This document shows, piece by piece, positions 46,383 through 56,678 of a stretch of DNA of 64,000 bases (its first letter is position 1; the number at the start of each line of letters is the position of its first letter). A program made the position numbers and the translations under genes. The notes under the pieces are model-generated. The model was not told the DNA's origin, did not search any database, and saw only the letters and a list, made by a program, of their open reading frames with translations. This stretch comes from Suillus spraguei (taxonomy: Eukaryota; Basidiomycota; Agaricomycetes; Boletales; Suillaceae): the NCBI GenBank assembly GCA_016800925.1, contig JABCPU010000177.1, positions 62,001 to 126,000 on the forward strand, written 5' to 3'.

Positions 46383-46742
46383 CAGTGTGATCCAGATAGT
46401 TGCGGTGATAGTGTGAGGGTGTGAGTTTTCCAGTGAAAATCTAGCACAAAGTATGTAGCCCAAGAAATAAGCTGCGCCAAGAGATCGTGGTCACAGTCGT
46501 ACTAGTAATGAACTCCGCCGTGCCACAGGGTGGCAGAGCACACACATGTAACGTGACCACTGGTAATTTGACCTCAATTATTGATTCCGAATAGCACGAA
46601 AACTGCAAAACAACTTGAGTAGAAATACGACTGTCTTGTATAGTAAGTACTTCTTATTGAACTAAACTGTGAGTACATTATACAAGGCGAGTGAACTTCA
46701 AACCATTGACGAGAAGAAAAGGACAGAACAGAGACATCATGA

Positions 46743-48386
46743 TTACTCCATACCAGCCGAATCAGGGTCGAGTAAGCTGTCACTAGGGGTTAGCTCGGTG
46801 AATTAAATCCACATGACAGGCTCACCTATACTGTTTCATTAGGGAACACTCACCACCGTTCTCCAGATCGATGTTGTACGAGTAAAAGTAGCCCTCGGAC
46901 GAGATGACCATAACCTGCGGCAGCGTTCTGAACCAGACATGAGAAAACTAGGGCGGGAGCAAAGAAACACGCTTAATCATACCCGCTGAGCGCAACAATA
47001 CATCTCGCTCCACTTGTTGGCAGTCGCAAGAACGCAAAGTCACGAGATGGTTCCCACATCTCAGTCAGTGTATTAGGGAGATAGCCCCCAACTGAATGCG
47101 ACAGACTCTTGGTCACCTGCAGCGACCTGCGACGAAGACTCAAGCTGGATGACATCAGAAAGAAATTTTATACGGCGCAGGAATACGATCAACGTACGAA
47201 ACACCGCTTTTCTTGCGCTCGTCAGCGAATGCTTCATACCCTCCATCCATCCCTGCAGACCCCTCCCTGCCGTCAATGGATTCGGGCGGGCTAGACAGGC
47301 CATCATTCTTCTTACTGGACGAGGACGACGGAGATTTTTGAGGGCCAAGTTTGAATATGTGCACAGTGTCATGTGCCGAGCTGACAGCAAGTAAAGATGA
47401 CACCACATTAAAGTTGATCGAATATATCCGTGCCTCGCGGGTCCCCCGACGAAACTGATACAATTTCTCTGCTCCAGGGATGCTCCAAACCCGGATGACA
47501 GTACCCTTGTCGGATGCGGTCGCAAGCATAGTACCTGTCGAATTGATGGAAAGAAAAGATATTGGTGATTTGTGCGCCTGGATCACATTAGCGACTGTCA
47601 ATGTGCGTGTGGAGAACAGGAGAACGTCGCCAGATTGGTGATTGGAGGATGGAGCCTGTGACGTGGAGGCTTGACTAGGCGATTGAGTGGTAGGGGAAGG
47701 AACAGGGGAAGGATATGCAAGGTAGGAGTTGTCAGCGGATGGTGAGAGGGCACATGTTGCTGGTACAGCTCAGCTGTAGATTATTGGTGAGCGGTAGGTA
47801 GCGCGCTCACCTTCTGGGTTGGGTGTAGTCTCTATAATGTGTAGAAGACGCATGTTGGATATGTCATAAATGTATATTTCGACTTCCAACACGATGACAA
47901 GGGTTTTCCTGTTCAGTTTGACAGCAAGGATGGAGGACGGGAACAGCAATTCGCAGATCATTGATTGTCGCTGTCAGTGTAAAGAGATGTCATTAGGCTT
48001 TGAAGAAACACCTTAAAGTAATATGCACCTTTGTATTGACAATCTGTAGTTTTCGTGGGCTAGACTGGGTTGATCAGCGGCACCGACTAGCGCAATGAGC
48101 GAAGTGCAGAAGAGCATTTCAACGATGCCACGTGCTCCGTCATCTAAGCATAAGATGTTCCTGTCACTTCAGTGTCCACAACACCCGTATAAATATGACA
48201 AGGACGCACTCATCGTGTAGACTCTCCCGAATGGATCACAATTTGTTATGCTGTAACCCCTTCGAGTTCCAACGGATATGCATCTAAAACACGATTCGAG
48301 AAAGCACTTCTTTATAGGTCTAAGACGCACGAGAAATCTTGGTTGAAGTTAGCAAAGAGCATATTGGCGTTCGACTTCTCTGCCAT
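46743..48386 (-). CDS. ATG18: Autophagy-related protein 18 (PROPPIN, WD40 propeller)
   Basis: Start at 48386 ([19 protein letters not shown]). Exons then give [103 protein letters not shown] and the phosphoinositide-binding FRRG motif (YQFRRGT, 47443-47461). A Ser-rich loop, [18 protein letters not shown] and [22 protein letters not shown] follow, to the stop at 46743-46745. PROPPINs bind PI3P/PI(3,5)P2 and act in autophagosome formation and vacuole homeostasis. One base seems missing between GAADQPS and [11 protein letters not shown] (about 48070), and the joint near 47150 is uncertain. A 157-bp gap separates it from the divergent E(z)-like gene. Confidence 0.9.
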
Positions 48387-48543
48387 GGTAGCGGAATGAG
48401 GCGTAATGCACAGGCAAGCAGCACTACTACGTCGTGATTTGACATTTCATTGCAAATAGCTACAAACATTAGTGTGAGGTGGCACTTGCCAGTTGCCACT
48501 AGACAACACACGTCCTCAAGCTGAACTTTTGTACTCTCTCGAT
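48387..48543. promoter_or_regulatory. Compact bidirectional promoter region, ATG18 (-) / E(z)-like (+)
   Basis: Only 157 bp separate the two proposed start codons, so the genes must share regulatory DNA, unless either start codon is wrong. No specific site is claimed. Confidence 0.5.
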
Positions 48544-51229
48544 ATGGAGCCGATACTGTTGATCGACGGAACGGAAGAGGGCGATCTATCCAACCTCAGT
48601 CCTCAGTCATCCGATTCAGAATATACATATACCGAACTCCGCCAGTTTGGCTTGCGAATCTACAAAGAAGTCTGGAAACAATTTTACGAATGGGAACCAG
48701 GGGAGTGCCGACAAATCATCCACGCTTTAGCTGGTCGACGTGTCCCTGGAGAAGGGGAAAAATATAATCAGATGATAGATCAGCTACTTGACCCCGGGGC
48801 CATTCAGGATTCAGAAATGTGGATCGACTCGGAGCACCCAAACCAACCTTTACTGGTAGTGACTCAGTACGATGCAGAGGGTCGAGGCATATCATACCAA
48901 TTAGAGATAGAGGAGATATCTGTCGATTCTACTTTTAAGGCTCACCCTCCCTACGAGTCTTGTCCACCAGTCAATCAAAGCATTCGACTCCCGAGAGTGC
49001 AAGGGACAGTTGCGTTCATTCCGTATGGCGACGAGGAGAAATTCCCTGTCATGGAACATCTAGACCAGTTTCAGTCGTTCGCATGGGAAGAAGACTTTGA
49101 TCCAGACTGTAAGCCACGATCAGTTGAACATGCTGAAACCGCCACTAGAGATTACATCCCCAGCGGAAATGATCCAAATCGAAACTGTCCGCCGACTATA
49201 CAATACTTGGAATATCTCAATAAAGAACATTGATCGGATGCGCATCTTCCCACAATTACTTCATGAATCTTACAATGACGGTCTTCTATGGCAGATATCT
49301 CAGCGGTTAGCTCGCTTGATTCACGTCCTTGCGAGGACGCTCTCATTGTTTTATGCAGAGATTTCCTTCGTTGGCCCGGAGGAACTGAGGATGACATAGA
49401 GGGGGCCTGCTTCGAGCCTGCAGCTGATAATCTCGATGGGAGGTTGACATCCATTCTCAAGACATTTTGTCCAAACCTCAATTGTTTGCGAACTCTGTGC
49501 ACGACCCATCGTATGTTCTACTCTATTTTTGAATGTATTTAATTCATGTGGTCTGCTAGTGCATCCTCAGTCCGGGTTGTTCGGGGCTGGTAAGCCGAAG
49601 ATGACAAATCAAGGCATGCGACTCAGTGAAGGAAGGCCCTGCGGCGAAGAATGTTTCCGCCTAACAGACGAATCTTACATGGTAGCCATTGTTGTTGAGT
49701 ACCTCACAACATTTATTCCTGATTCGTGTGGTCCTTAGGACAAAGTCTACTGGGAGAATGAATCCGATCTACAGACATTGAGAACAATCTTATCAATCTC
49801 ACCCGATCTATTTCCTTGTCAGCTTGCGGATATCTGCTTTAAGCCTTGCCGAGAAGTAAACACGTCTACATGTAATCCATGCTGCCGATCTCACTTCTCC
49901 CAAGGTCTTTGTTCAACGATCTCACATATTTCCTGATCACATGGCATATGATGATGAGGAAAGTCATACAAAGAACAACAAAACAAAAAGAAAGACCCGA
50001 AAACCTCGTCTCATTTTTGGTACCCCAATAATGTTTCTGTTGGGTGACATGGATTCTGACTCACAATCAATTGCAGAAGAAGACCGTGATCATTCGTCAT
50101 TCGTCCCGTAAGTTCCCTTGTATGTTCAAAGAGATGTGGATCATGGGATACTTTATGACGCAGCCTTGAGCCTTGCAAGCATAAGGGTTCCTGTGAAAAA
50201 GAACGGTGCGAATGCTCCCGTCGGAAACGACACTGCCAACTGGCTTGCCGGTGTGGTATAAATTGTCCGTATGGCCATAACTCGATTCGTGATATGGGTC
50301 GGGTTCTAAATGGCTTCAGGTGATCGTCAGTATCGCGGTTGCGAGTGCAAACGCTGCACTTTGACTTGCCCGTGCTATAAAGCCGACCGAGAGTGTTTGC
50401 CTGGGATTTGCGAGAAGTGCGATGCAAGGTAGCGTACAACATTTGAACACTGAGTGAAGTAGACTAAATTCCAGTTTAGAGGTCAGATTACGTTATAATG
50501 CGTTTATGCGCGTCACTTAGTGCAAATGAACTTTAATCAGGTGCAACTAACGACCCATGCATTAACACAAAGCTTCAGCGAAATGATATTAGTGTAAGGA
50601 TTCTCGTCGTCCACAAATTATGCTCACCATTCGTCAGGCGGTCGAGATCAGGCGGGCTGAATACGGCCTAGGGGCTTTCGCGGTACAAGACATGAAACTT
50701 GGCGACTTCATCGGAGGTGATACCGTTTTGCAGGACATTGAAGTCTAATGGCTTATGTTTCTGTTTAGACTATGTCGGTGACATACTGACGGTTATCGAT
50801 ACTGAGAATGTAGAGTACGCCTTCACATTATTGAACATCGGCCGAAACGTCCTCACTTTATGCAGACGTGCTACCAAATACAGTGGTCGCAATTACTTTT
50901 TCGAATTCTCAGGCAAAAATTCAGAGGAGATGCTTGATGCTGGTCCAATCGGAAATGCTACTCGTTTCCTGAACCACACGGATTGTGAACTGGCCAATTG
51001 TGTAGCACGAGGTGAGTTCCAATATGAAGTTATCTACACCCGTCAGCTGAATGATATGCATTCGAGTTCTTCTTGTCAATGGGGAACATCACATCGGATT
51101 TTACACCAGTAAGATTTCCAGATGGTGTACTGGATCACTTTACTGATTGTATTATATGAAGCCAAGGCAGTGGCTCGTGGAGAGGAACTTTTCTTGTGGT
51201 ACGGTGATACTTACTGGCTAGACAAGTAG
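48544..51229 (+). CDS. E(z)/EZH2-type SET-domain histone methyltransferase
   Basis: The first long exon starts at 48544 (MEPILLIDGTEEGDL). Later exons give IQIETVRRLYNTWNIS, FLRWPGGTEDDIEGACFEP, SEGRPCGEECFRL, and a CXC region: CKHKGSCEKERCECSRRKRHC, then GCECKRCTLTCPCYKADREC (about 50165-50425). The SET domain follows: VEIRRAEYGLGAFAVQD, DYVGDILTVIDTEN, GRNYFFEF, DAGPIGNATRFLNHT, then ARGEELFLWYGDTYW and stop at 51227-51229. The CXC plus SET order is the mark of the PRC2 catalytic subunit, which methylates H3K27. RFLNHT corresponds to the usual RFINHS of the SET active site. Around 49100-49120 the frame shifts by one base with no credible intron. Exon limits between 49500 and 50600 are approximate. 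Confidence 0.86.
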
Positions 51230-52212
51230 ACAATGTAGGAACATCAAGCGATTGATGGAGCGGGTTGGGTATTGGTTCTACAGTATACAGAACTATCATC
51301 CAAACATAAGATGTTCACATAACTGCTCACAACATTAATGTATTATTACACCCGAACCAGACATAACAAGGAGGCACTCAGTACTAATCAATCATTGCAT
51401 AGACTCTCGAATGGATTGCAATTACGGGTTGGGTGTTTTTGGGTGTGAGGCTTAGGGAGGGGTACACATGGCACGGGTGATGTTTTCTGTTCAGCGTCGC
51501 TTAGTGGTTGTGAGATTTTCTTATTTTGGGGGGTGGAGGTTGGGATTCTCGATTAGTTGTTGGGAGGTGGAGTTGTGCTCGTTTGTCGTTTTTGGTGGTT
51601 GTATTTAGGGTGACGGTTGTTGGTTAGTGGGTAGGAGGGTCTATTGGGGTGGTGGGTGTAGCATTTTGGTTCTAAGTCTTGGGCCAGCTGAGAGCTGAGA
51701 GCGTTCAGGTCGCTCAGCCTTGCCCGCAATTTGCGTGGGAAAAAACTACCATGGTCATGGTACTGGTTCAGCCCCCTCCTTAAAACTTTCAGCCATTCAT
51801 ATTAATATTGCTTGCGCCACCAAATCTCATAAACAGACAAAGCTCCAGGTTTTGGTTTGCATTCTTCTCCAAAAGCCGCGAATTCCATTTGGGCTCTACG
51901 TCTCTGGTGTGCTGCTGCTTCCTCAGCCTTGATTTCAGCCTTGGTCTTTGAGGTACCGGTCTTGTTCATGCGTAGAAGTTGAATGTTCGAAGGAATTATT
52001 TAATAATGGGATTCAAAGTAAAAATATAAGGTTCTGAAACGTTGTCAAATTCTTTCAGAACTCTACGGAACGTCGGCAGACTACGAGCGGAGTCTGAATT
52101 CGAACTTTGGTCCATGCGTACACCATGCCTCCTGTACGCCCTCGAGTACGACGTTCAGAGCGACTTCAGACACTAACTCAAAAACTCACTAGTCCACCAA
52201 TAGCTATCCAAA
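51230..52212. other. Intergenic with GT-rich tract
   Basis: No gene. About 51440-51680 is unusually G/T-rich on the plus strand. A dyad-rich CCATGGTCATGGTAC occurs near 51750. An ATG18 relic lies at 51296-51425. The left end of the Harbinger element should be somewhere here, but no terminal repeat could be matched. Confidence 0.4.
51296..51425 (-). pseudogene. Fragment of a second ATG18 copy
   Basis: Read on the minus strand, this stretch matches the part of ATG18 that covers the end of exon 2 ([10 protein letters not shown]), the following intron including its CATCTTATG branch region, and the start of exon 3. The matching ATG18 segment is about 48140-48255. Identity is moderate, with small gaps. 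It is a decayed duplicate. Confidence 0.65.
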
Positions 52213-53922
52213 ATGCAACCTGTCCGTGGTACTAGGGGAAGGGGTGCAATTTCTCGTGGTACAAGGGGACGTGGGGTGGCTCCTACCTCAGCCAGCGCTG
52301 CCACATCTCACAGTGATACTCCTACCAGTGGTATCAGCAAGATCCGGTGGGAGACACCAAACTGCAATCGAACATCTGCGCTCGTGACGTACCTCAGAAC
52401 CCATCCTGCCGACCGTCGGATATTATTTTATGAAGGAAGGAAATCTCACCATGATGATGGCCCTCCTTCTGGGAGTGACAAGGGCAAAATACACGCAGTA
52501 ATCGCCAAACAGATATTTGAGAAGGACGAGATGTATCAGTTGATGTATGCTGAGGATCAGATGAAGTTCACACAGGCTGTGGGCAACCGTCTCACTTAGT
52601 ATGTTTTTCATCTACTTCCTCCCCCCTTTTTATGTATATACTAAGTGCTACATTCAGTCTCAAGGGGAAGTATAAGACTCATCATGCATGCTTCAAGCAG
52701 ATGGGTGCTGGAGTCAATCCGGATGAACCTGGTGCCGCAGTGAATCTACTAGGTACATTTTTTTAAAATAATAATTGAGTGAAACTAAATTAGTTGTAGT
52801 GCAAGTTTTAAATGATTTCCCGTGGTATGAAGATCTCGATGAAATCTGGAGAGATAACCCTGTGTATGCTGCTAAAACCTTCTCATCTGCTCCTGGTGCG
52901 GATTGCGCAGGGGGCCTTAAAGCCCTGACACAACAAAAGAGCAAAGGAAAAGGAAAAGCATCCCCCCCTCCTGCTCCTGATCACACTGAAGATTCAATGA
53001 TCATGGTTGACGATGCTCCCAACACTCGTGATGATGCCCTTAACCCTCTTGAAGACCATCCTCCCGCTAACCCTCTCGAAGACCGTCCTCCCGCTTACCC
53101 TCTTGAAGACTGTCCTCCTGCTAACCCTCTCGAAGACTGTCCTCCTGCTAACCCTCTCAAAGACTGTCCTCCTGCTAACCCCCTCGAAGGCCATCCTCTC
53201 ACCAACCCTTTGTGCAATGTTGACCTACCCTATGATACCACGGACCCTGTCATTGATGACTTCGCCATGGGTGACGAGCTCGATTACGACGAAAATGAGG
53301 ATGTAGAGCATGAAGAAGCACCCCGGTCCCTCTCTAACAAACGCCCACTGTCTTCCCCCTCACCACCTCCTACGCACACCCACAACCACTCATCTTATGG
53401 AACGTTCAAAAGCCATGTCAGTCGTGTGATGGGCCATGGACCCATACACTCACCAAAATCGCCATCATCCATTGCATCATTGTCCATGAAGGCAGTGACA
53501 CGCTCTACATCCTCAGGATTTCATCGCCATCTTCCTCCTCACGCCAACTGAGCACCACGCTCAAAGATAGCACTGCAAAAAAATCTCTCGGGAAGAATAT
53601 TGGGTCGGAGGTTGGGAGTGTCCGTGGGCAAGTTGAGGCGCTAACTAACAACATGTCATATGTCTATACTGCAAAGGCGGCGGCATCAGAGTACAAGATT
53701 GCCAAGGTCAACGCTCTCCGTCAGGAACGTGACCTTGACTTCCAACGTGAGAAAGCTGACCTTGAACGCAATGAGGCCATCGTCGTACATCAGCGCTGTC
53801 AAGAGTCCAAGATTCTTGAGCTTCAAGTTCTCAAAGCTCAAGCTAAGGTTCACGCTGAGCGAAAAGCCACTCTTCAGCTCGAAATCGAGCTTATCAAATT
53901 GAAGGGAGGTGCAGCTGATTAG
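52213..53922 (+). CDS. Harbinger-associated Myb/SANT-like protein
   Basis: Exon pieces: 52213 to about 52598 (RGTRGRG repeats, then ISKIRWETPNCNRTSALVTYLRTHPADRRILFYEG), about 52658-52753 (GKYKTHHACFKQMGAGVNPDEPG), and about 52797 onwards (FPWYEDLDEIWRDNPVYAAKTF). A 27-bp repeat region, a Ser/Pro-rich stretch and a C-terminal coiled coil (53653-53922, EREKADLER-like heptads) follow. The last two blocks are in different frames, so another intron or a shift lies near 53560-53650. PIF/Harbinger elements carry such a DNA-binding partner that brings the transposase to the ends and into the nucleus. It is convergent with the transposase at 54130. Confidence 0.75.
53042..53203 (+). repeat. Coding minisatellite, six 27-bp units
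   Basis: Six tandem 27-bp units, AACCCTCTCGAAGACTGTCC-like, encode a nine-residue repeat NPLEDCPPA within the Myb/SANT-like protein. Units differ by a few bases. The number of units may vary between strains. Confidence 0.9.
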
Positions 53923-54129
53923 GGTAGGCTTCGTTGTCGTTGTCATCATCATTTGCTTCTGTTACACTAGTGGTTTGTCATTCTCTCGCATCTGGCATCT
54001 CGTGTCTTGCGCCTCATGTCTTGCATATTATTCTCCATACATATGTTTACATGCTTTCTGAACCCATATATGTTGTTACATGCTTACTCCTACATATGTT
54101 TTCTATGTACTACCAATATATTTGTTTTG

Positions 54130-54672
54130 TCAGTTCAACAAATACTCCATCAACTTTGCACGAACTTGGTGGCCAGGAGTACCTTGATATGAGGTGTCTC
54201 CAGCACCCACCTCATCTACATCATGGTCTGTGTCCACTGCAGGCATATAGGCCTGGAGAGCTGACTCTTCAGTGGTGCTCTTGATCCCACGATGCTCTTC
54301 AAACTGAATCACCATGTTGTGAAGGATGAGGCAGCACTGGACCCAGTAAGAAATATATGCAAGGTGTTTGTCATGCTGCAGTGGGTGTCGAAGTTCTCGA
54401 AGAGACTGAAAGCGATTTTTAAGAGCAGCAAATGCATGCTCTACCCGGACACGAACCTGAATCACCAAAAATAAATGGACACAAGAAAAAATCAAATAAC
54501 ACACATACTCTGGAAAGGGCAGTGTTGAATGCCTTCTGGTCACTGGTTAAAGCCCCATTGACAGGCTTCTTGAAAGGGGGGATGCACCATGGTTCTAATG
54601 GATAGGCACTATCTGCCCAGATCCAGTGGTCATCTCCAAGAAGTGTTGCATGATGATGGTAAATATGAGTAG
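54130..54672 (-). pseudogene. PIF/Harbinger DDE transposase, C-terminal part
   Basis: The minus strand has GDDHWIWADSAYPLEPWC and PPFKKPVNGALTSDQKAFN (54640-54520). A normal GT...AG intron follows, then RVRVEHAFAALKNRFQSLREL and CCLILHNMVIQFEE, to a stop at 54130. These carry the second Asp (ADSAYP) and the Glu (RVEHAF) of the DDE_4 catalytic triad. The N-terminal half, with the first Asp, is cut off by the LTR at 54675. The remaining part is well preserved, so the interruption may be recent. Confidence 0.9.
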
Positions 54673-54674
54673 AT

Positions 54675-55147
54675 TGTTACGAACTGGGGTGGCGTCACCA
54701 GCGACAGTGAAAAGACACAGCCGGTCTGCTGGGAAGTTCTACAATATCCAGATAAGGATAAGGTGAAAGTACAAGGAACGCGTTCCGAGTATGATCAAGG
54801 GTTCGGCCTCAAAGACAAGTCTAAGAGGTTCTGCAAGAATAGAGACTAAGGCTAAGGAGTGCTTAGACTTAGAGACGATTCAAGACGACTTAGGTTGGAG
54901 ACCTAAGCGAAGGAGATTCCAGGTAAAACCCAGTAAGATTAAAGTAAAGAATCTACTACAAATACACTGTGCTTAAATAGGTAGATATGTGCGCACAGAC
55001 CAGGTAACCGTGAGAATGTAACTGCGTATCCTAATAAGGAAGGCATGTATTGTACAGATGCGTTGAGCATATGAGTCAAGTCATGTGACATGATATACAA
55101 GTAAGAAGATAAAGGGAAAATGAATAGGGGCATGTACAACTGTAACA
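54675..55147 (-). repeat. 3' LTR of element 3 (type A)
   Basis: 473 bp, TGTTACGAACTGG ... CTGTAACA, inserted in the Harbinger transposase. The five bases to its left are TAGAT. The matching duplication would lie beyond the 5' end, which is absent. Confidence 0.93.
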
Positions 55148-55180
55148 TTACCCCCTTATTACATTGAAAGTCACCGGCTT

Positions 55181-56624
55181 TCAAACATCTCTGTTGTCAT
55201 CATAGATGGGATCATAGTCGTCATAGTTAGCGATGTCTTCATCAGCGGCACTTCCTCCTAACATATAAGCCGCTTCCTCTTCTGCTACCGTCCTTGCCCG
55301 TCGACCTTCTTTTCGTCGTCGGTGGTTAATAAGATACTGTTCCCACCTACGCAGTGCATCATAAAATCCATCATCCTTCCAGGTAAGCGTAAATGGAGGT
55401 TCCCACGACGCTGAGGGCAGTAAATGGACAGATGGGTAGGAGTGTGTCACAGACAGATTTGGCACTGATAGTCGAGACAATTCTTTTGCCGGTGTCCACG
55501 ATGCCGCAGAGTCGGCATTTCATGTTTTCATTGGTGTTAGAGGTAGACATACGTAGTGGTGATGGTGAGATGATGGGTTTGGGACTAGTGGATCTGGCAC
55601 GCTTCTTCCCTTGTTCCGTCTCATACGTTTTAAGGCAAGGGTGTTATTGCACCTGAGCTGCGCCTGCTGGGCAGAGTAAGAGTGTATGCTGATGTGGGAG
55701 ATCAGGGTGTTCCTCATTCAGCAATCGCAAGGAGTTCGTCGTAGAAGAAGAGGAAGTGATACCGAAGTCTTTTACTAAAACTGGCGAACAGGATCCATTG
55801 GACCAAATGATAATGGAATAGACATGGGAGGATGGATGTGAGGTCACGAAGTCGGGGCCGAGTGTAATTAATTCAGTAACAGGGATTCCTAATCTTTGCA
55901 GCTTCACATTGTTCTTCTGTACAGGGCTCATATAGCCAGCGGGATGATCATGGGAGACTGTACAGGGGCGGTGAGGTGGTTGTTCGATGGGAGTGGGTTT
56001 GTGGAGAAGCGAGGTCGGCTTGCGTTTGTTGAGATCAGTAATAGCTTCTTCGACTAAATTTCTGGCTGCTCTGGTTTCAGCGACTGATTGCTGGATGTTT
56101 CGACGACTGTGTTGGTGAGCTGTCCGATCTCTTGGACAGCAGTACATAAGCCAGCAAGGGCGTCAAGACTAGAATACCTGCGCGAAGAAGAGGGTGCTGG
56201 ATAGGAAGTGGCGTATCTTCCTGCGGAGAGGGAGGTCGAGCAACACCTGCTCGGCGTTCGGCCACGATGTGAATAGCTTCTTCAACATCGCTTTTAAAAG
56301 AATCGGGAAGCAGCAGCATAGCGTAAGAACGAATGCGTTTTTGAAGATGTAAGAAGCGTTGGCGATATGTAGTGTCTGTGGTTTCATTGGCAGTGGTTTC
56401 AATAAGGGTGCAGTACGGATAATGTTGACGAGGAGGAGGCCAGGAAGGCACCTTTTTCTGTGAGGATTCTTTCGATTTCAAGGGCATGTCCTTCACATAG
56501 AAGGGCGGCTTCAATGTAGGAGGTGTTGTCGATTTCGGTGGAAGGGTTCCGTAGTTTTCAGCATCAGAGTCGAGTCATTGTTGGCAATGGTGACGGGGGT
56601 GATGTATGCAGTGGGGAAAGACAT
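55181..56624 (-). pseudogene. Element 3 extra ORF (coiled coil, Arg-rich, acidic tail)
   Basis: Same accessory gene as 12188-13657, starting MSFPTAYITPVTIANN-like at 56624. The copy keeps the frame across the two places where element 1 is shifted (T4 instead of T5 near 55630) but has its own deletions. Together the copies show one continuous ancestral gene. The knuckle region (about 55440-55520) is damaged here. Confidence 0.7.
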
Positions 56625-56678
56625 TTGAATGGTGTTAGTTGATCAAGTGCTAGTGCGAGTTGATTGACTGAAGGATAA

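Noticed and set aside
50011..50442. A 143-residue minus-strand ORF
   Set aside because: It lies opposite the CXC domain exons of the E(z)-like gene and has no family motifs.
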